This document shows, one piece after another, positions 1 to 6,337 of a DNA stretch of 7,772 nucleotides. A model generated the notes under the pieces. It made no database searches. It was given only the letters and a program-made list of their open reading frames with translations, and was not told the DNA's origin. The DNA lies in assembly GCA_009843675.1 (NCBI GenBank), contig VYCZ01000163.1, positions 5,865 through 13,636 on the forward strand. The letters are read 5' to 3'. Origin of the DNA: Gammaproteobacteria bacterium (GTDB lineage Bacteria > Pseudomonadota > Gammaproteobacteria > Eutrophobiales > Eutrophobiaceae). Within the stretch, counting starts at the first letter, position 1. Each line of letters starts with the position of its first letter. Both the position numbers and the translations under genes were made by a program.

Positions 1-190
1 ACTCTTCGTCCTCCCCTACATTCGGCATGGACGCCAGCACCTGGGAGAACGAACGTTTCCTGGGGCCAAGCAAAGTTCCTGCCAGGATCAGCCGGTGCTC
101 GGCTTCGGCGCTGCGTGAATGGCGCGCAGCCCGTTCCTTCAGGGCCTGTACTATGCCGTCGTCAATATTTCTCACAATAAGAACGGCCAT
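1..190 (-). CDS. FitA-like ribbon-helix-helix antitoxin (partial, 3' end outside window)
   Basis: The 63 visible residues begin MAVLIVRNIDDGIVQALKE and continue through a SRSAEAEHRLIL segment. This is the typical beta-strand (residues 2-8), helix (10-23), turn, helix (27-38) of Arc/MetJ-type FitA antitoxins, whose hallmark is a short VRN strand followed by S-x-E-A-E-x-R-x-I-L. In that family the protein binds operator DNA as a dimer, and its C-terminal tail blocks a PIN-domain RNase toxin (FitB/VapC type) encoded immediately downstream; that partner would lie left of position 1. The start at 190 is supported by a GGAG ribosome-binding site at 199-196, five bases upstream. FitA proteins are about 75-85 residues, so roughly 15-20 residues are missing. 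The fold call is secure. The toxin partner is inferred from the family and is not seen. Confidence 0.85.
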   Translation of the reverse strand, partial: MAVLIVRNIDDGIVQALKERAARHSRSAEAEHRLILAGTLLGPRKRSFSQVLASMPNVGEDEE

Positions 191-260
191 ACTTACTCCG
201 GTATAACAAAAATGATAGCAATGATAGCATCAGTACTATAGCACATGCAAACATTGATCT
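191..260 (-). promoter_or_regulatory. Promoter/operator region of the FitA-like gene, with a tandem 9-bp repeat
   Basis: The A+T-rich DNA upstream of the antitoxin start contains ATGATAGCA twice in perfect tandem (212-220 and 221-229), with a related TATAGCA at 237-243. On the minus strand a TTGCAT followed after 18 bases by TATCAT could serve as -35/-10 elements, and the repeats overlap them. FitA-type antitoxins repress their own promoters by binding short repeats, so an operator function is plausible. The repeats are seen; the function is inferred. Confidence 0.4.
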
Positions 261-316
261 ACCGCTTACGCGCCGTCTAAACAGCGCACAGAAACCAGTG
301 TAGACTGTCCGCTCCA

Positions 317-868
317 ATGAAAAATCCGGCCCGAATTGAAGAGGTCCTCAAGTTCTGGTTCGACGACCTCTCTCCAGACGATTGGTTCGAGAGCGACGAG
401 GCGGTTGACAGCCATATCCGCGAGCGCTTCCAGGAACTGCATGAAGCCTTGCGGGAACAGGTCCCCGAAATCTGGCTGAGTAGCGCGCGCGGTTGCCTGG
501 CGGCCGTGATCGTCCTCGACCAGTTTTCACGCAACATGTACCGGGGCACCTCCCGTGCATTTGCCGCGGATGGCGCCGCGCTCTCTCTCGCCAAGGAGGC
601 CTTGATGCGCGGATTCGACCGGGAATTGTCGATAGACGAACGGAAATTCCTGTATCTGCCGTTCGAGCACAGCGAAAATCCCGCGGAGCAGGCACGCTCG
701 ATGCAGCTTTTCAGTACCCTGGAAAGCGAACTGGACCTCGACTATGCTCGCCGGCACAAGGAAATAATCGACCGGTTCGGGCGGTTTCCGCACCGCAACG
801 CGGTGCTCGGGCGGATTTCCACCCCTGAAGAAATCGAGTTTATAAAAGAGCCCGGCTCTTCGTTCTGA
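317..868 (+). CDS. DUF924 family protein
   Basis: The 183-residue product matches the DUF924 family (Pfam PF06041) from end to end. It has FWF at 13-15, DQFSRNMYRGT at 68-78, FLYLPFEHSE at 111-120, and the closing RFGRFPHRNAVLGR (153-166) with STPEE and a terminal GSSF. The length is normal for the family (about 180-200 residues) and every landmark is intact, so the gene looks functional. The family is mostly alpha-helical with a TPR-like arrangement and is widespread in Proteobacteria and some eukaryotes; no reaction or pathway is established that I know of. There is no signal peptide or membrane segment. No strong Shine-Dalgarno sequence precedes the ATG at 317, but the FWF motif falls where expected from this start. 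It is convergent with the dehydrogenase gene that ends at 925, with 56 bases between and no clear terminator hairpin. Confidence 0.9.
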   Translation: MKNPARIEEVLKFWFDDLSPDDWFESDEAVDSHIRERFQELHEALREQVPEIWLSSARGCLAAVIVLDQFSRNMYRGTSRAFAADGAALSLAKEALMRGFDRELSIDERKFLYLPFEHSENPAEQARSMQLFSTLESELDLDYARRHKEIIDRFGRFPHRNAVLGRISTPEEIEFIKEPGSSF

Positions 869-924
869 TACGCAATAACATTACGTCAGCGTAGGCGGGC
901 CCGGAGGGGCAAACTGCCGCGCTT

Positions 925-1704
925 TCAGAAATCGTGAATCTGCTTCATGACATGGGCACTCATCCCGCCATCGATCGAAATGTTGGCGCCGTTGATCCAG
1001 CTGCTTTCGTCACTGCATAGAAAAGCCACCAGTGGCGCGATTTCTTCCGGGGTGCCTGCCCTTCCCATGACCCCCATGTCTTCTTCCGCGCGCGGACCCA
1101 GGGTCTCCAGAAAGTCTCCTAATATGGGCGTCGCAACCGGCCCGGGGCTCACGGCGTTGACGCGAATGCCGCGGTCGCGCCAGGTATTCCAGTTCTGCAT
1201 GGTCCAGACGACCAGCACCTCCTTGGAGAAGAAGTAGCTGCGGGCTCCTTCAATATTCATCTCTTCGCACAGGGCTCCCGCATTCTCGAAATCGGCGCTT
1301 TCTATAAAGCGGGATATATCGGCAACCGCCTGGGGCCAGCCCACACCGGCCAAGGACGCCATGTTTACGATCGACCCGCCATCGTTGATCCTGCCGATAA
1401 TGCGTTCGGTAAAGTAGCGCAGGCCGATGAAATTGACGGTTACCACGGTCACGACCGGCGCAGTCGGAGGCACGCCGGCGATGTTGCAGAGCGCATCGGC
1501 GCTGCCGCTGAAATTATCTACGGCGTTATTTATCGAAGCGGGGTCCGTGAAGTCGACGTGGATATACTCGTCCACGTACGCCGGGGGTTCATTGCGGTCA
1601 AAGCCGGCAATGACCGCGCCCTGCTCCTGCAAGATCTTTGCGCTTTGCTGCCCGATTCCCGAAGCGGCGCCTGTCACTATTATTCGTTTACCCGTTAGAC
1701 TCAT
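925..1704 (-). CDS. Short-chain dehydrogenase, 3-alpha-hydroxysteroid / coniferyl-alcohol dehydrogenase type
   Basis: This is a 259-residue classical SDR. The nucleotide-binding TGAASGIG lies at 11-18, and an aspartate at 36 (GFDRN) after the second strand suggests NAD(H) rather than NADP(H). The NIAG motif is at 74-77, and the catalytic tetrad is N91, S117, Y157 and K161. The PGPVATP loop (187-193) and the C-terminal IDGG are present. The gap of 40 residues between the catalytic Ser and Tyr is far longer than the usual ~13. The same spacing occurs in Comamonas testosteroni 3-alpha-hydroxysteroid dehydrogenase/carbonyl reductase and in related coniferyl-alcohol dehydrogenases, so a steroid or phenylpropanoid alcohol substrate is the best guess. 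The start at 1704 is preferred over an in-frame ATG at 1755 because GGGGAA lies at 1716-1711, six bases upstream, and because the SDR fold begins only at MSLTGKRIIV. It is divergent from fhs. Confidence 0.88.
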   Translation of the reverse strand: MSLTGKRIIVTGAASGIGQQSAKILQEQGAVIAGFDRNEPPAYVDEYIHVDFTDPASINNAVDNFSGSADALCNIAGVPPTAPVVTVVTVNFIGLRYFTERIIGRINDGGSIVNMASLAGVGWPQAVADISRFIESADFENAGALCEEMNIEGARSYFFSKEVLVVWTMQNWNTWRDRGIRVNAVSPGPVATPILGDFLETLGPRAEEDMGVMGRAGTPEEIAPLVAFLCSDESSWINGANISIDGGMSAHVMKQIHDF

Positions 1705-1850
1705 CTTCACTTCCCCATGTCGAAAAAAATAAAAACGATAGCGTAATACGGCCAAATATCAAGGAGAAAGAGCTTTATGATCGATCGCCCCGATAATGGC
1801 TATAATATGCCGCTTACCGGAAAACAATAAATACTCCGAGGATTGTTCCA
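1705..1850. promoter_or_regulatory. Divergent promoter region between the SDR gene and fhs
   Basis: These 146 bases are A+T-rich compared with the flanking genes and must carry the promoters of both divergent genes. For fhs, a consensus TATAAT lies at 1801-1806, about 45 bases before the ATG; a -35 element at the right spacing is weak. GAGG at 1838-1841 is the fhs ribosome-binding site, nine bases before the start. On the minus strand, TTGGCC followed 17 bases later by TTATTT is a weak candidate for the SDR gene. No riboswitch-like fold or clear operator was recognised. Confidence 0.5.
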
Positions 1851-3527
1851 ATGCTATCAGACATCGAGATTGCCCAGCGGGCAAGCAAAAAACAGATCAT
1901 CGACCTCGCCGCCGACCAGTACGGCATCGGCAGCGAGCACCTGGAGCCCTACGGCCATTACAAGGCCAAGCTGTCACTGGATTACATCGACAGCCTGAAA
2001 GACAACGCCGACGGCAAGCTGATCCTGACCACCGCCATCAGTCCTACTCCGGCGGGCGAGGGCAAGACCACGACCACGGTCGGCCTGGGCGACGCCATGA
2101 ACAGGATCGGTAAACAGACCTTGATCTGCCTGCGCGAACCGTCCCTGGGCCCCTGCTTCGGCGTCAAGGGCGGCGCTGCCGGCGGCGGTTATGCCCAGGT
2201 GGTGCCCATGGAAGACATCAACCTGCACTTCACCGGCGATTTTCATGCTATCGGCGCCGCGCACAACCTGCTCTCGGCGATGGTGGACAACCACATCAAC
2301 CACGGCAACCGCCTGAACCTCGACCCGCGCCTGATTGCCTGGAAACGGGTTGTCGATATGAACGACCGGGCCTTGCGCAGGATTGTCATTTCCCTGGGCG
2401 GCACGGCCAACGGTTTCCCGCGGGAAGACGGCTACGACATTACCGTCGCCTCTGAAGTCATGGCCATTTTCTGCCTGGCAACCTCGCTTGCCGACCTGAA
2501 GGAACGCCTCGGCAATATCGTCATCGGTTACACCCGGGGCGCCAGGAAACCGGTACATGCACGCGACCTGAACGCACACGGCGCCATGGCGGCATTGCTG
2601 AAAGACGCCATCAAGCCGAACCTGGTGCAGACCCTGGAGAACAACTTGGCGCTGGTGCACGGCGGGCCATTCGCCAACATCGCCCACGGCTGCAACAGCG
2701 TGACCGCCACCAAGACCGCTTTGAAACTGGCCGACTACGTGATCACCGAGGCCGGCTTCGGCGCCGACCTGGGCGCGGAGAAATTCATCGACATCAAGTG
2801 CCGCATGGCAGGCCTGAACCCCGCGGCCGTGGTGCTGGTGGCCACCATCCGCGCCATGAAATTCCACGGCGGCGTGAACAGGGATGACCTGAACGTGGAA
2901 AACCTGGAAGCGCTGGACAAGGGCCTGGTCAACCTGGAGCGGCACCTGAACAACATACAGCAGCACTACGGACTGCCCTGCGTGGTGTCCATCAACCATT
3001 TCACCAACGACACCGACGCGGAGATCGAGATGCTGAAAAGCCGGGTGCAGGCGCAGGGCGGCAAAGCCGTGGTTGCCCGGCACTGGGCAGAAGGCGGCGC
3101 CGGCGCCGAGGAACTGGCCCGCACCGTCGCGGACGTGGTCGATAACAACCCCGGCAGCCACAGTTACGTGTATGAGGACGACGCTTCCCTGTGGGAAAAG
3201 ATAGAGGCCGTCGCCAGGAAGATCTACGGCGCCGGCAGCGTCACCGCCAACAGCAAGGTGCGTGCGGAGATCGACAAGCTGAGCCGGGATTACGGCGGCT
3301 TCCCGGTATGCATGGCGAAGACCCAGATGTCCTTTACCGCCGACCCCACGGTGCGCGGCGCGCCGGAAGGGCACAGCGTGGAAGTCAGCGAAGTCAGGCT
3401 GTCAAACGGGGCCGGGTTTATCGTGGCCATCGCCGGCAACATGATGACCATGCCGGGGCTGCCCAAAGTCCCCGCCGCCGAGAAGATCGACGTGGACACC
3501 GAGGGCAATATTACGGGCTTATTCTGA
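1851..3527 (+). CDS. fhs: Formate-tetrahydrofolate ligase (10-formyl-THF synthetase)
   Basis: This 558-residue cytoplasmic enzyme joins formate to tetrahydrofolate with ATP, giving 10-formyl-THF. It thereby feeds formate, including formate from demethylation or serine/glycine turnover, into purine and one-carbon metabolism. Family landmarks are complete: N-terminal [12 protein letters not shown], the ATP-binding P-loop TPAGEGKTT (66-74), [20 protein letters not shown] starting near residue 95, [19 protein letters not shown], the [14 protein letters not shown] segment, [15 protein letters not shown], and the C-terminal [16 protein letters not shown] ending in GLF. The length equals the usual ~555-560 residues. 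The start is fixed by a GAGG site nine bases upstream and by the conserved N terminus. No folD or other folate gene is next to it. Its last 17 bases overlap the 3' end of a convergent, broken alcohol dehydrogenase gene, and no terminator is visible between them. The identification is certain at family level. Confidence 0.98.
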   Translation: MLSDIEIAQRASKKQIIDLAADQYGIGSEHLEPYGHYKAKLSLDYIDSLKDNADGKLILTTAISPTPAGEGKTTTTVGLGDAMNRIGKQTLICLREPSLGPCFGVKGGAAGGGYAQVVPMEDINLHFTGDFHAIGAAHNLLSAMVDNHINHGNRLNLDPRLIAWKRVVDMNDRALRRIVISLGGTANGFPREDGYDITVASEVMAIFCLATSLADLKERLGNIVIGYTRGARKPVHARDLNAHGAMAALLKDAIKPNLVQTLENNLALVHGGPFANIAHGCNSVTATKTALKLADYVITEAGFGADLGAEKFIDIKCRMAGLNPAAVVLVATIRAMKFHGGVNRDDLNVENLEALDKGLVNLERHLNNIQQHYGLPCVVSINHFTNDTDAEIEMLKSRVQAQGGKAVVARHWAEGGAGAEELARTVADVVDNNPGSHSYVYEDDASLWEKIEAVARKIYGAGSVTANSKVRAEIDKLSRDYGGFPVCMAKTQMSFTADPTVRGAPEGHSVEVSEVRLSNGAGFIVAIAGNMMTMPGLPKVPAAEKIDVDTEGNITGLF

Positions 3528-3859
3528 GTACCTTGGCGCCCTTCACGGGCTCGAATTTCAACGCTAGCAGCGCCTTGTTGGCGTCCTCGAGCGCATAACT
3601 CTCGGTCGTTGGCTGAATGGGAATAGCCGCGGCGATGTCCAGGAACTCCCGGATATCCCGGCGGGTGATGTTAGCGACACTCTTGATCTCCTTCTCACGC
3701 CACAGGTGTTCGCCGTAGTCAAGACCGAGCAAGGTTCCCTTGTCGCTATCTTCCTTGCGGATGGCGTTGATGACCAGGCGTCCGCCCGGCCGCAGGTTCC
3801 GCATAGCATCCACTACCGGGTTCCAGCGGGGCGGTCTCGGCTAAGATCATTGCTTTCAT
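3511..3859 (-). pseudogene. Zinc-type alcohol dehydrogenase remnant with internal deletion and frameshift
   Basis: Reading leftwards from 3859, the first codons give MKAMILAETAPLEP, a typical N terminus of medium-chain zinc-dependent alcohol dehydrogenases. The frame then changes at once. From about 3822 to 3511 a second frame gives NPVVDAMRNLRPGGRLVINA and continues through EHLWREKEIKSVANITRRD to GAKVLRISP, the C-terminal third of the same family. Full-length members have about 330-345 residues, so some 220 residues (about 670 bases) are missing, including the GHE zinc-site region and the GxGxxG nucleotide-binding motif. The join lies near 3815-3825. The original start frame reaches a TAG at 3746 after 37 codons, and the C-terminal frame has a stop at 3843-3841, so no functional enzyme can be made. 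A GTG at 3813 could initiate a C-terminal fragment of about 100 residues, but it has no ribosome-binding site. The 3' end overlaps fhs by 17 bases. An assembly error is the main alternative. Confidence 0.85.
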
Positions 3860-3878
3860 GGAGGTGAGTCATTATAGT
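3850..3878 (+). promoter_or_regulatory. Probable promoter of tRNA-Arg, overlapping the ADH remnant
   Basis: TTGCTT at 3850-3855 and TATAGT at 3873-3878 are separated by 17 bases, placing transcription start near 3885, about 11 bases before the mature tRNA. The -35 box is a weak match and lies inside the first codons of the remnant. The same A+T block read on the minus strand is a perfect TATAAT (3876-3871), 11 bases from the remnant's ATG. That would give an almost leaderless transcript, consistent with the lack of any ribosome-binding site there. Confidence 0.4.
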
Positions 3879-3895
3879 AGCAAACTCTTGCCTGT

Positions 3896-3972
3896 GCGCC
3901 CGTAGCTCAGCTGGATAGAGTACCTGGCTACGAACCAGGCGGTCGGGAGTTCGAATCTCTCCGGGCGCGCCA
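3896..3972 (+). tRNA. tRNA-Arg (anticodon ACG)
   Basis: A 77-base cloverleaf with an encoded CCA at 3970-3972. The acceptor stem GCGCCCG (3896-3902) pairs with CGGGCGC (3962-3968). The D arm contains the canonical AGCTCAGCTGGATAGAGTA. The anticodon stem CCTGG (3923-3927) pairs with CCAGG (3935-3939) around the loop CTACGAA, with anticodon ACG at 3930-3932. The T stem GGGAG (3945-3949) pairs with CTCTC (3957-3961) around TTCGAAT, with one G-U pair. The molecule closely resembles Escherichia coli tRNA-Arg(ACG), whose wobble A is edited to inosine by TadA to read CGU, CGC and CGA codons. It is transcribed alone. No integrase or attachment-site duplication is seen in the window. Confidence 0.97.
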
Positions 3973-3989
3973 TTTCAAAACAGGTCTGT

Positions 3990-4007
3990 ACCGGAAACAA
4001 GGCCGGT
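3990..4007. repeat. Small inverted repeat between tRNA-Arg and the dioxygenase stop codon
   Basis: ACCGG (3990-3994) and CCGGT (4003-4007) can form a 5-bp stem with an 8-base loop. It lies 18 bases after the tRNA and touches the dioxygenase stop codon, so it could help end transcription from either side. Neither side has a good T-run, so a terminator role is only a possibility. Confidence 0.25.
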
Positions 4008-4948
4008 TACAATCGTTCCCACACTACCTGCTCCGGCCGCTGGTCATCTTCCGTCCTGCCGGAAATCGGCGCCAGCGGCAGGGAATCATCACCCGGTTCC
4101 ATGGTGAAAGTGAAGTCGAGCGAATACCACGGCCCGGTCACTTCCGGGTCCGGCGCCGGTTCGTTTTCGTGGTAAATATAATCACCGATCAGCGCCCGGG
4201 TGACGCCGAATTGAGCGTCGGTTTCCAGGTAGGGGTCATCGTTGACGTAAACCTGTGATATATGAGTTTTATAACCTGGTTTATGTATCAGGAAATGCAT
4301 GTGCGCGGGCCGCATATTGGCGCGCCCCTGCACCTTCAACAGGTCGCCCACCGGCCCGTTCACAGGGACCGGGTAGGCTGCGGGCTTCACTGTGCAAAAA
4401 CGGATATGCCCGTGTTGATCGGTGCGGAACCTGCCGCGCAGGTTCATATCGGCCTGGGCGGGGTCCTGGTTCTCATACAAGCCTTCCGCCGAGGTATTCC
4501 ACACGTCCACTTCAGCATCGACGATCGGTTCTCCGGCCCCGTTCCTGACCCGGGCAGTGACGAATAACGGCGCGCCGACGGTCGGCGAGCGCACGATTGA
4601 CCCGCCGTTCTCCGTCTCCGGCGCATGCTCGCGCCAGAACGGGCCTAGCAGGTTGGCAGTGGTTTCCCCCCGGTCCAGCCCGTTGTTCAAAAGGCAAACC
4701 AGCGACGATAAACCCAGGGTCCCGGCCAGGAGCACCACTTCGTTATGACTTTTATCCGTGAGTTGGCCCGCCCGCGCGAGGATTGCGCATCCCCGGCGAA
4801 ACTCGGCTTCCGACAGTTGGACTTCGCGGGCGAATTCATGCAGGTGCCGGACTGCCGCGGAAAGAACTTCCCGCAGCCGCGCATCCTTGACCCGTTGCAG
4901 TTCGCTGAGTACCGCTTCAGTAACTTGTTCCCGGTTTTCGATAATCAT
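4007..4948 (-). CDS. Intradiol ring-cleavage dioxygenase, probably hydroxyquinol 1,2-dioxygenase
   Basis: This 313-residue soluble, non-heme Fe(III) enzyme opens an aromatic ring between adjacent hydroxyls using O2. Residues ~20-95 form the helical N-terminal dimerisation domain (Dioxygenase_N). Residues ~100-295 form the catalytic beta-sandwich. The four iron ligands are visible: Y158 (GLYENQD), Y192 (AAYPVP), H216 and H218 (RPAHMHF), with the conserved arginine R213. The LLGPF segment at 100-104 resembles the FGPF seen in hydroxyquinol 1,2-dioxygenases rather than the EGPLY of catechol enzymes, so 1,2,4-trihydroxybenzene to maleylacetate is favoured over catechol to cis,cis-muconate. That choice is inference. 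The start at 4948 lacks a strong ribosome-binding site but gives the usual family length. The gene is divergent from a flavin monooxygenase (104 bases between starts), which suggests co-regulation. No maleylacetate reductase or LysR regulator is in view. Confidence 0.9.
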   Translation of the reverse strand: MIIENREQVTEAVLSELQRVKDARLREVLSAAVRHLHEFAREVQLSEAEFRRGCAILARAGQLTDKSHNEVVLLAGTLGLSSLVCLLNNGLDRGETTANLLGPFWREHAPETENGGSIVRSPTVGAPLFVTARVRNGAGEPIVDAEVDVWNTSAEGLYENQDPAQADMNLRGRFRTDQHGHIRFCTVKPAAYPVPVNGPVGDLLKVQGRANMRPAHMHFLIHKPGYKTHISQVYVNDDPYLETDAQFGVTRALIGDYIYHENEPAPDPEVTGPWYSLDFTFTMEPGDDSLPLAPISGRTEDDQRPEQVVWERL

Positions 4949-5052
4949 TCAAGGCGCCAAATCAGTAAATATGGATGCAGCAAAGAAAATATGATGTTAT
5001 CGTTTTTCCGGATTATATACGAACCCGAAAAGGGCATTTTTGAGAAACGACC
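4949..5052. promoter_or_regulatory. Divergent promoter region between the dioxygenase and monooxygenase genes
   Basis: These 104 bases are A+T-rich and must hold the start signals of both genes. A TATATA at 5014-5019 is a candidate -10 for the monooxygenase, with no good -35. GAGAAA just before its ATG is only a weak ribosome-binding site. No dyad typical of a LysR or IclR operator could be identified with confidence. Confidence 0.35.
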
Positions 5053-6222
5053 ATGACCGATCGAATTTCCATCGCTGAATATCATGACCGAATTGCCTCG
5101 CTGTTGCCTGCCCTGCGGGAACGGGCCGCCGAGGCGGAAAAACAGCGCCGCTTGTCCCGGCAGACAATCGACGAACTGGTAGCATCAGGATTGTACAGGG
5201 CATACCTGCCTGCCCGTTTCGGCGGACCGGAACTCTTCATGGCGGAGGTCCTGCCCCTGATCACGCAGCTTGCCCGTGCCTGTCCCGCCACTGCCTGGGT
5301 ACTGGCGATTATGCAGATGCACACCTGGCTCATGGGGTTGTATCCGCAACAGGCCCAGGATGAAGTGTTCAAGGATGACAGCGACACCCTGGTTTGCGGT
5401 GTGCTGCAGCCCAGGGGCATGGCGAAGCGGGTAACGGGCGGTTATGAGTTGGAACAGGCAGAATGGCCGTACTCATCCGGTTGTGATTTTGCGCGTTGGG
5501 CACAAGTAGGCGGACTGGTGCAACAGGACGACGGGCCGCCTGAGATGAGAGTGTTTTTATTGCCCGAATCGGACTATGACATTATCGACGACTGGCACGT
5601 GGTCGGCCTGCGCGGCAGCGGCAGCAAAAGCCTGGCTACCGGTGTTACGTTTGTCCCCGAGCACAGGACCATCAGGTTTGCAGACGCCATAACGGGGGAA
5701 CTGAGCAAAGGTCTTTCAGCACTGTACCGATCCTCGATCCTGCCCATGCTGTGTATTAACCCGGCCATTCCGGTCATCGGCGCCGCCCAGACGGCCATTG
5801 AGGTTTTTATCGGCCATATCGAAAACCGCAACCTGCCTTTCTCCATCCATAAACAGGTCGATGCGGCCCAGGCGCACCGGGTTTTAGGTGAGGCAATGAT
5901 GCAGGCCGGTTCGGCTGAACTGATGCTGGAGCGCGGGACGGCGATGGTCCGTGACACGGCCGAGGCCGGTGAACTGATGCCGCTGGTCGAACGCAACCGG
6001 GTACGGGCCTACAGTTCCGGCGCGGTCAGGCAGTGTGTTGCGGCGATTGAGTCGCTGTTCCTGGCGTCCGGCGGCACTGCCCTGCAGGAGACTCACCCAT
6101 TGCAGCAACTCACCCGCGACGCCAAGGCCATGGCGCTGCACGCCGCGCTGGTGCATGAAAACAACCTGGAACTCTGGGGCGCCTCGAGACTGGGCAAACC
6201 GCTTAATTCCGAATTTGTCTGA
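5053..6222 (+). CDS. Acyl-CoA-dehydrogenase-fold flavin-dependent monooxygenase (group D, two-component oxygenase)
   Basis: The 389-residue product has the three-part acyl-CoA dehydrogenase fold: an N-terminal helical domain (~1-110), a beta domain (~115-215) and a C-terminal helical bundle (~225-389). Visible landmarks are ACPATAWVLAIMQMH (76-90), WPYSSGCDFARWAQVGG (138-154), GLRGSGS (185-191), FVPEHR (200-205) and LFLASGGTALQETHPLQQL (335-353). They match the HsaA / 4-hydroxyphenylacetate 3-hydroxylase C2 type of oxygenase rather than true acyl-CoA dehydrogenases. In that group the enzyme takes reduced flavin from a separate reductase and hydroxylates a phenolic ring. Together with the divergent intradiol dioxygenase, a resorcinol- or phenol-type substrate leading to hydroxyquinol is possible, as is an HsaA-like steroid-derived phenol. 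The substrate cannot be read from sequence. A reductase candidate is encoded convergently at 6338-6964. A thioester-CoA desaturase or DszC-like enzyme is the alternative. Confidence 0.85.
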   Translation: MTDRISIAEYHDRIASLLPALRERAAEAEKQRRLSRQTIDELVASGLYRAYLPARFGGPELFMAEVLPLITQLARACPATAWVLAIMQMHTWLMGLYPQQAQDEVFKDDSDTLVCGVLQPRGMAKRVTGGYELEQAEWPYSSGCDFARWAQVGGLVQQDDGPPEMRVFLLPESDYDIIDDWHVVGLRGSGSKSLATGVTFVPEHRTIRFADAITGELSKGLSALYRSSILPMLCINPAIPVIGAAQTAIEVFIGHIENRNLPFSIHKQVDAAQAHRVLGEAMMQAGSAELMLERGTAMVRDTAEAGELMPLVERNRVRAYSSGAVRQCVAAIESLFLASGGTALQETHPLQQLTRDAKAMALHAALVHENNLELWGASRLGKPLNSEFV

Positions 6223-6238
6223 TATTTGCTGGATTTGT

Positions 6239-6332
6239 GGGGTCAGAGTAAAAATTCCGGCGGAGCTACGGGGTCAGAGTAAGAAATTCGCCAGAATTTT
6301 TACTCTGACCCCCAGTATCTTGCTCAGACCCC
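6239..6332. repeat. REP/BIME-like array of GGGGTC[A/T]GAG inverted repeats between convergent genes
   Basis: This 94-base block has four related units. GGGGTCAGAGTAAAAATTC lies at 6239-6257. A variant direct copy, GGGGTCAGAGTAAGAAATTC, lies at 6270-6289. A perfect inverted copy of the first unit lies at 6294-6312. A short inverted CTCAGACCCC lies at 6323-6332. Units two and three form a 19-bp stem with one bulged G (6283) and a 4-base GCCA loop, a very stable hairpin. The block fills almost the whole gap between the monooxygenase stop (6222) and the reductase stop (6338). It may limit read-through from both sides and protect mRNA 3' ends. Such G4-starting palindromes resemble REP elements mobilised by RAYT-type Y1 transposases; no transposase gene is present here. 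The repeat structure is seen; its mobility and role are inferred. Confidence 0.88.
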
Positions 6333-6337
6333 TTTCA

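Noticed and set aside
348..828. Several 88-115 codon frames on both strands within the DUF924 gene
   Set aside because: They are arginine/proline-rich shadow frames; the DUF924 frame shows conserved family motifs across its full length.
869..924. Possible terminator between the DUF924 and SDR genes
   Set aside because: The region is GC-rich with a short GGGCCC palindrome but has no stem of useful length and no T-run on either strand.
1705..1755. Upstream in-frame ATG at 1755 for the SDR gene
   Set aside because: It adds 17 residues (MAVLRYRFYFF...) not found in SDRs and has no ribosome-binding site, whereas the ATG at 1704 has a good one and a normal N terminus.
1796..2113. Plus-strand open frame starting just before fhs
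   Set aside because: It overlaps fhs in another frame, its start lies on the fhs -10 region, and its arginine/glycine-rich translation resembles no family.
1974..3374. Long minus-strand open frame (466 codons) inside fhs
   Set aside because: It is fully antisense to a gene with unmistakable family motifs. Its translation is low-complexity (rich in V, H, G, Q) with no recognisable domain, as expected from strong GC3 bias on the opposite strand.
3896..3972. tRNA-Arg as an integration site of a mobile island
   Set aside because: There is no integrase gene and no second copy of the tRNA 3' end in the window. The neighbouring deletion alone is not evidence of integration.
6239..6332. CRISPR array
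   Set aside because: The repeats are inverted as well as direct, spacing is irregular, there are only four units, and no cas gene is nearby.
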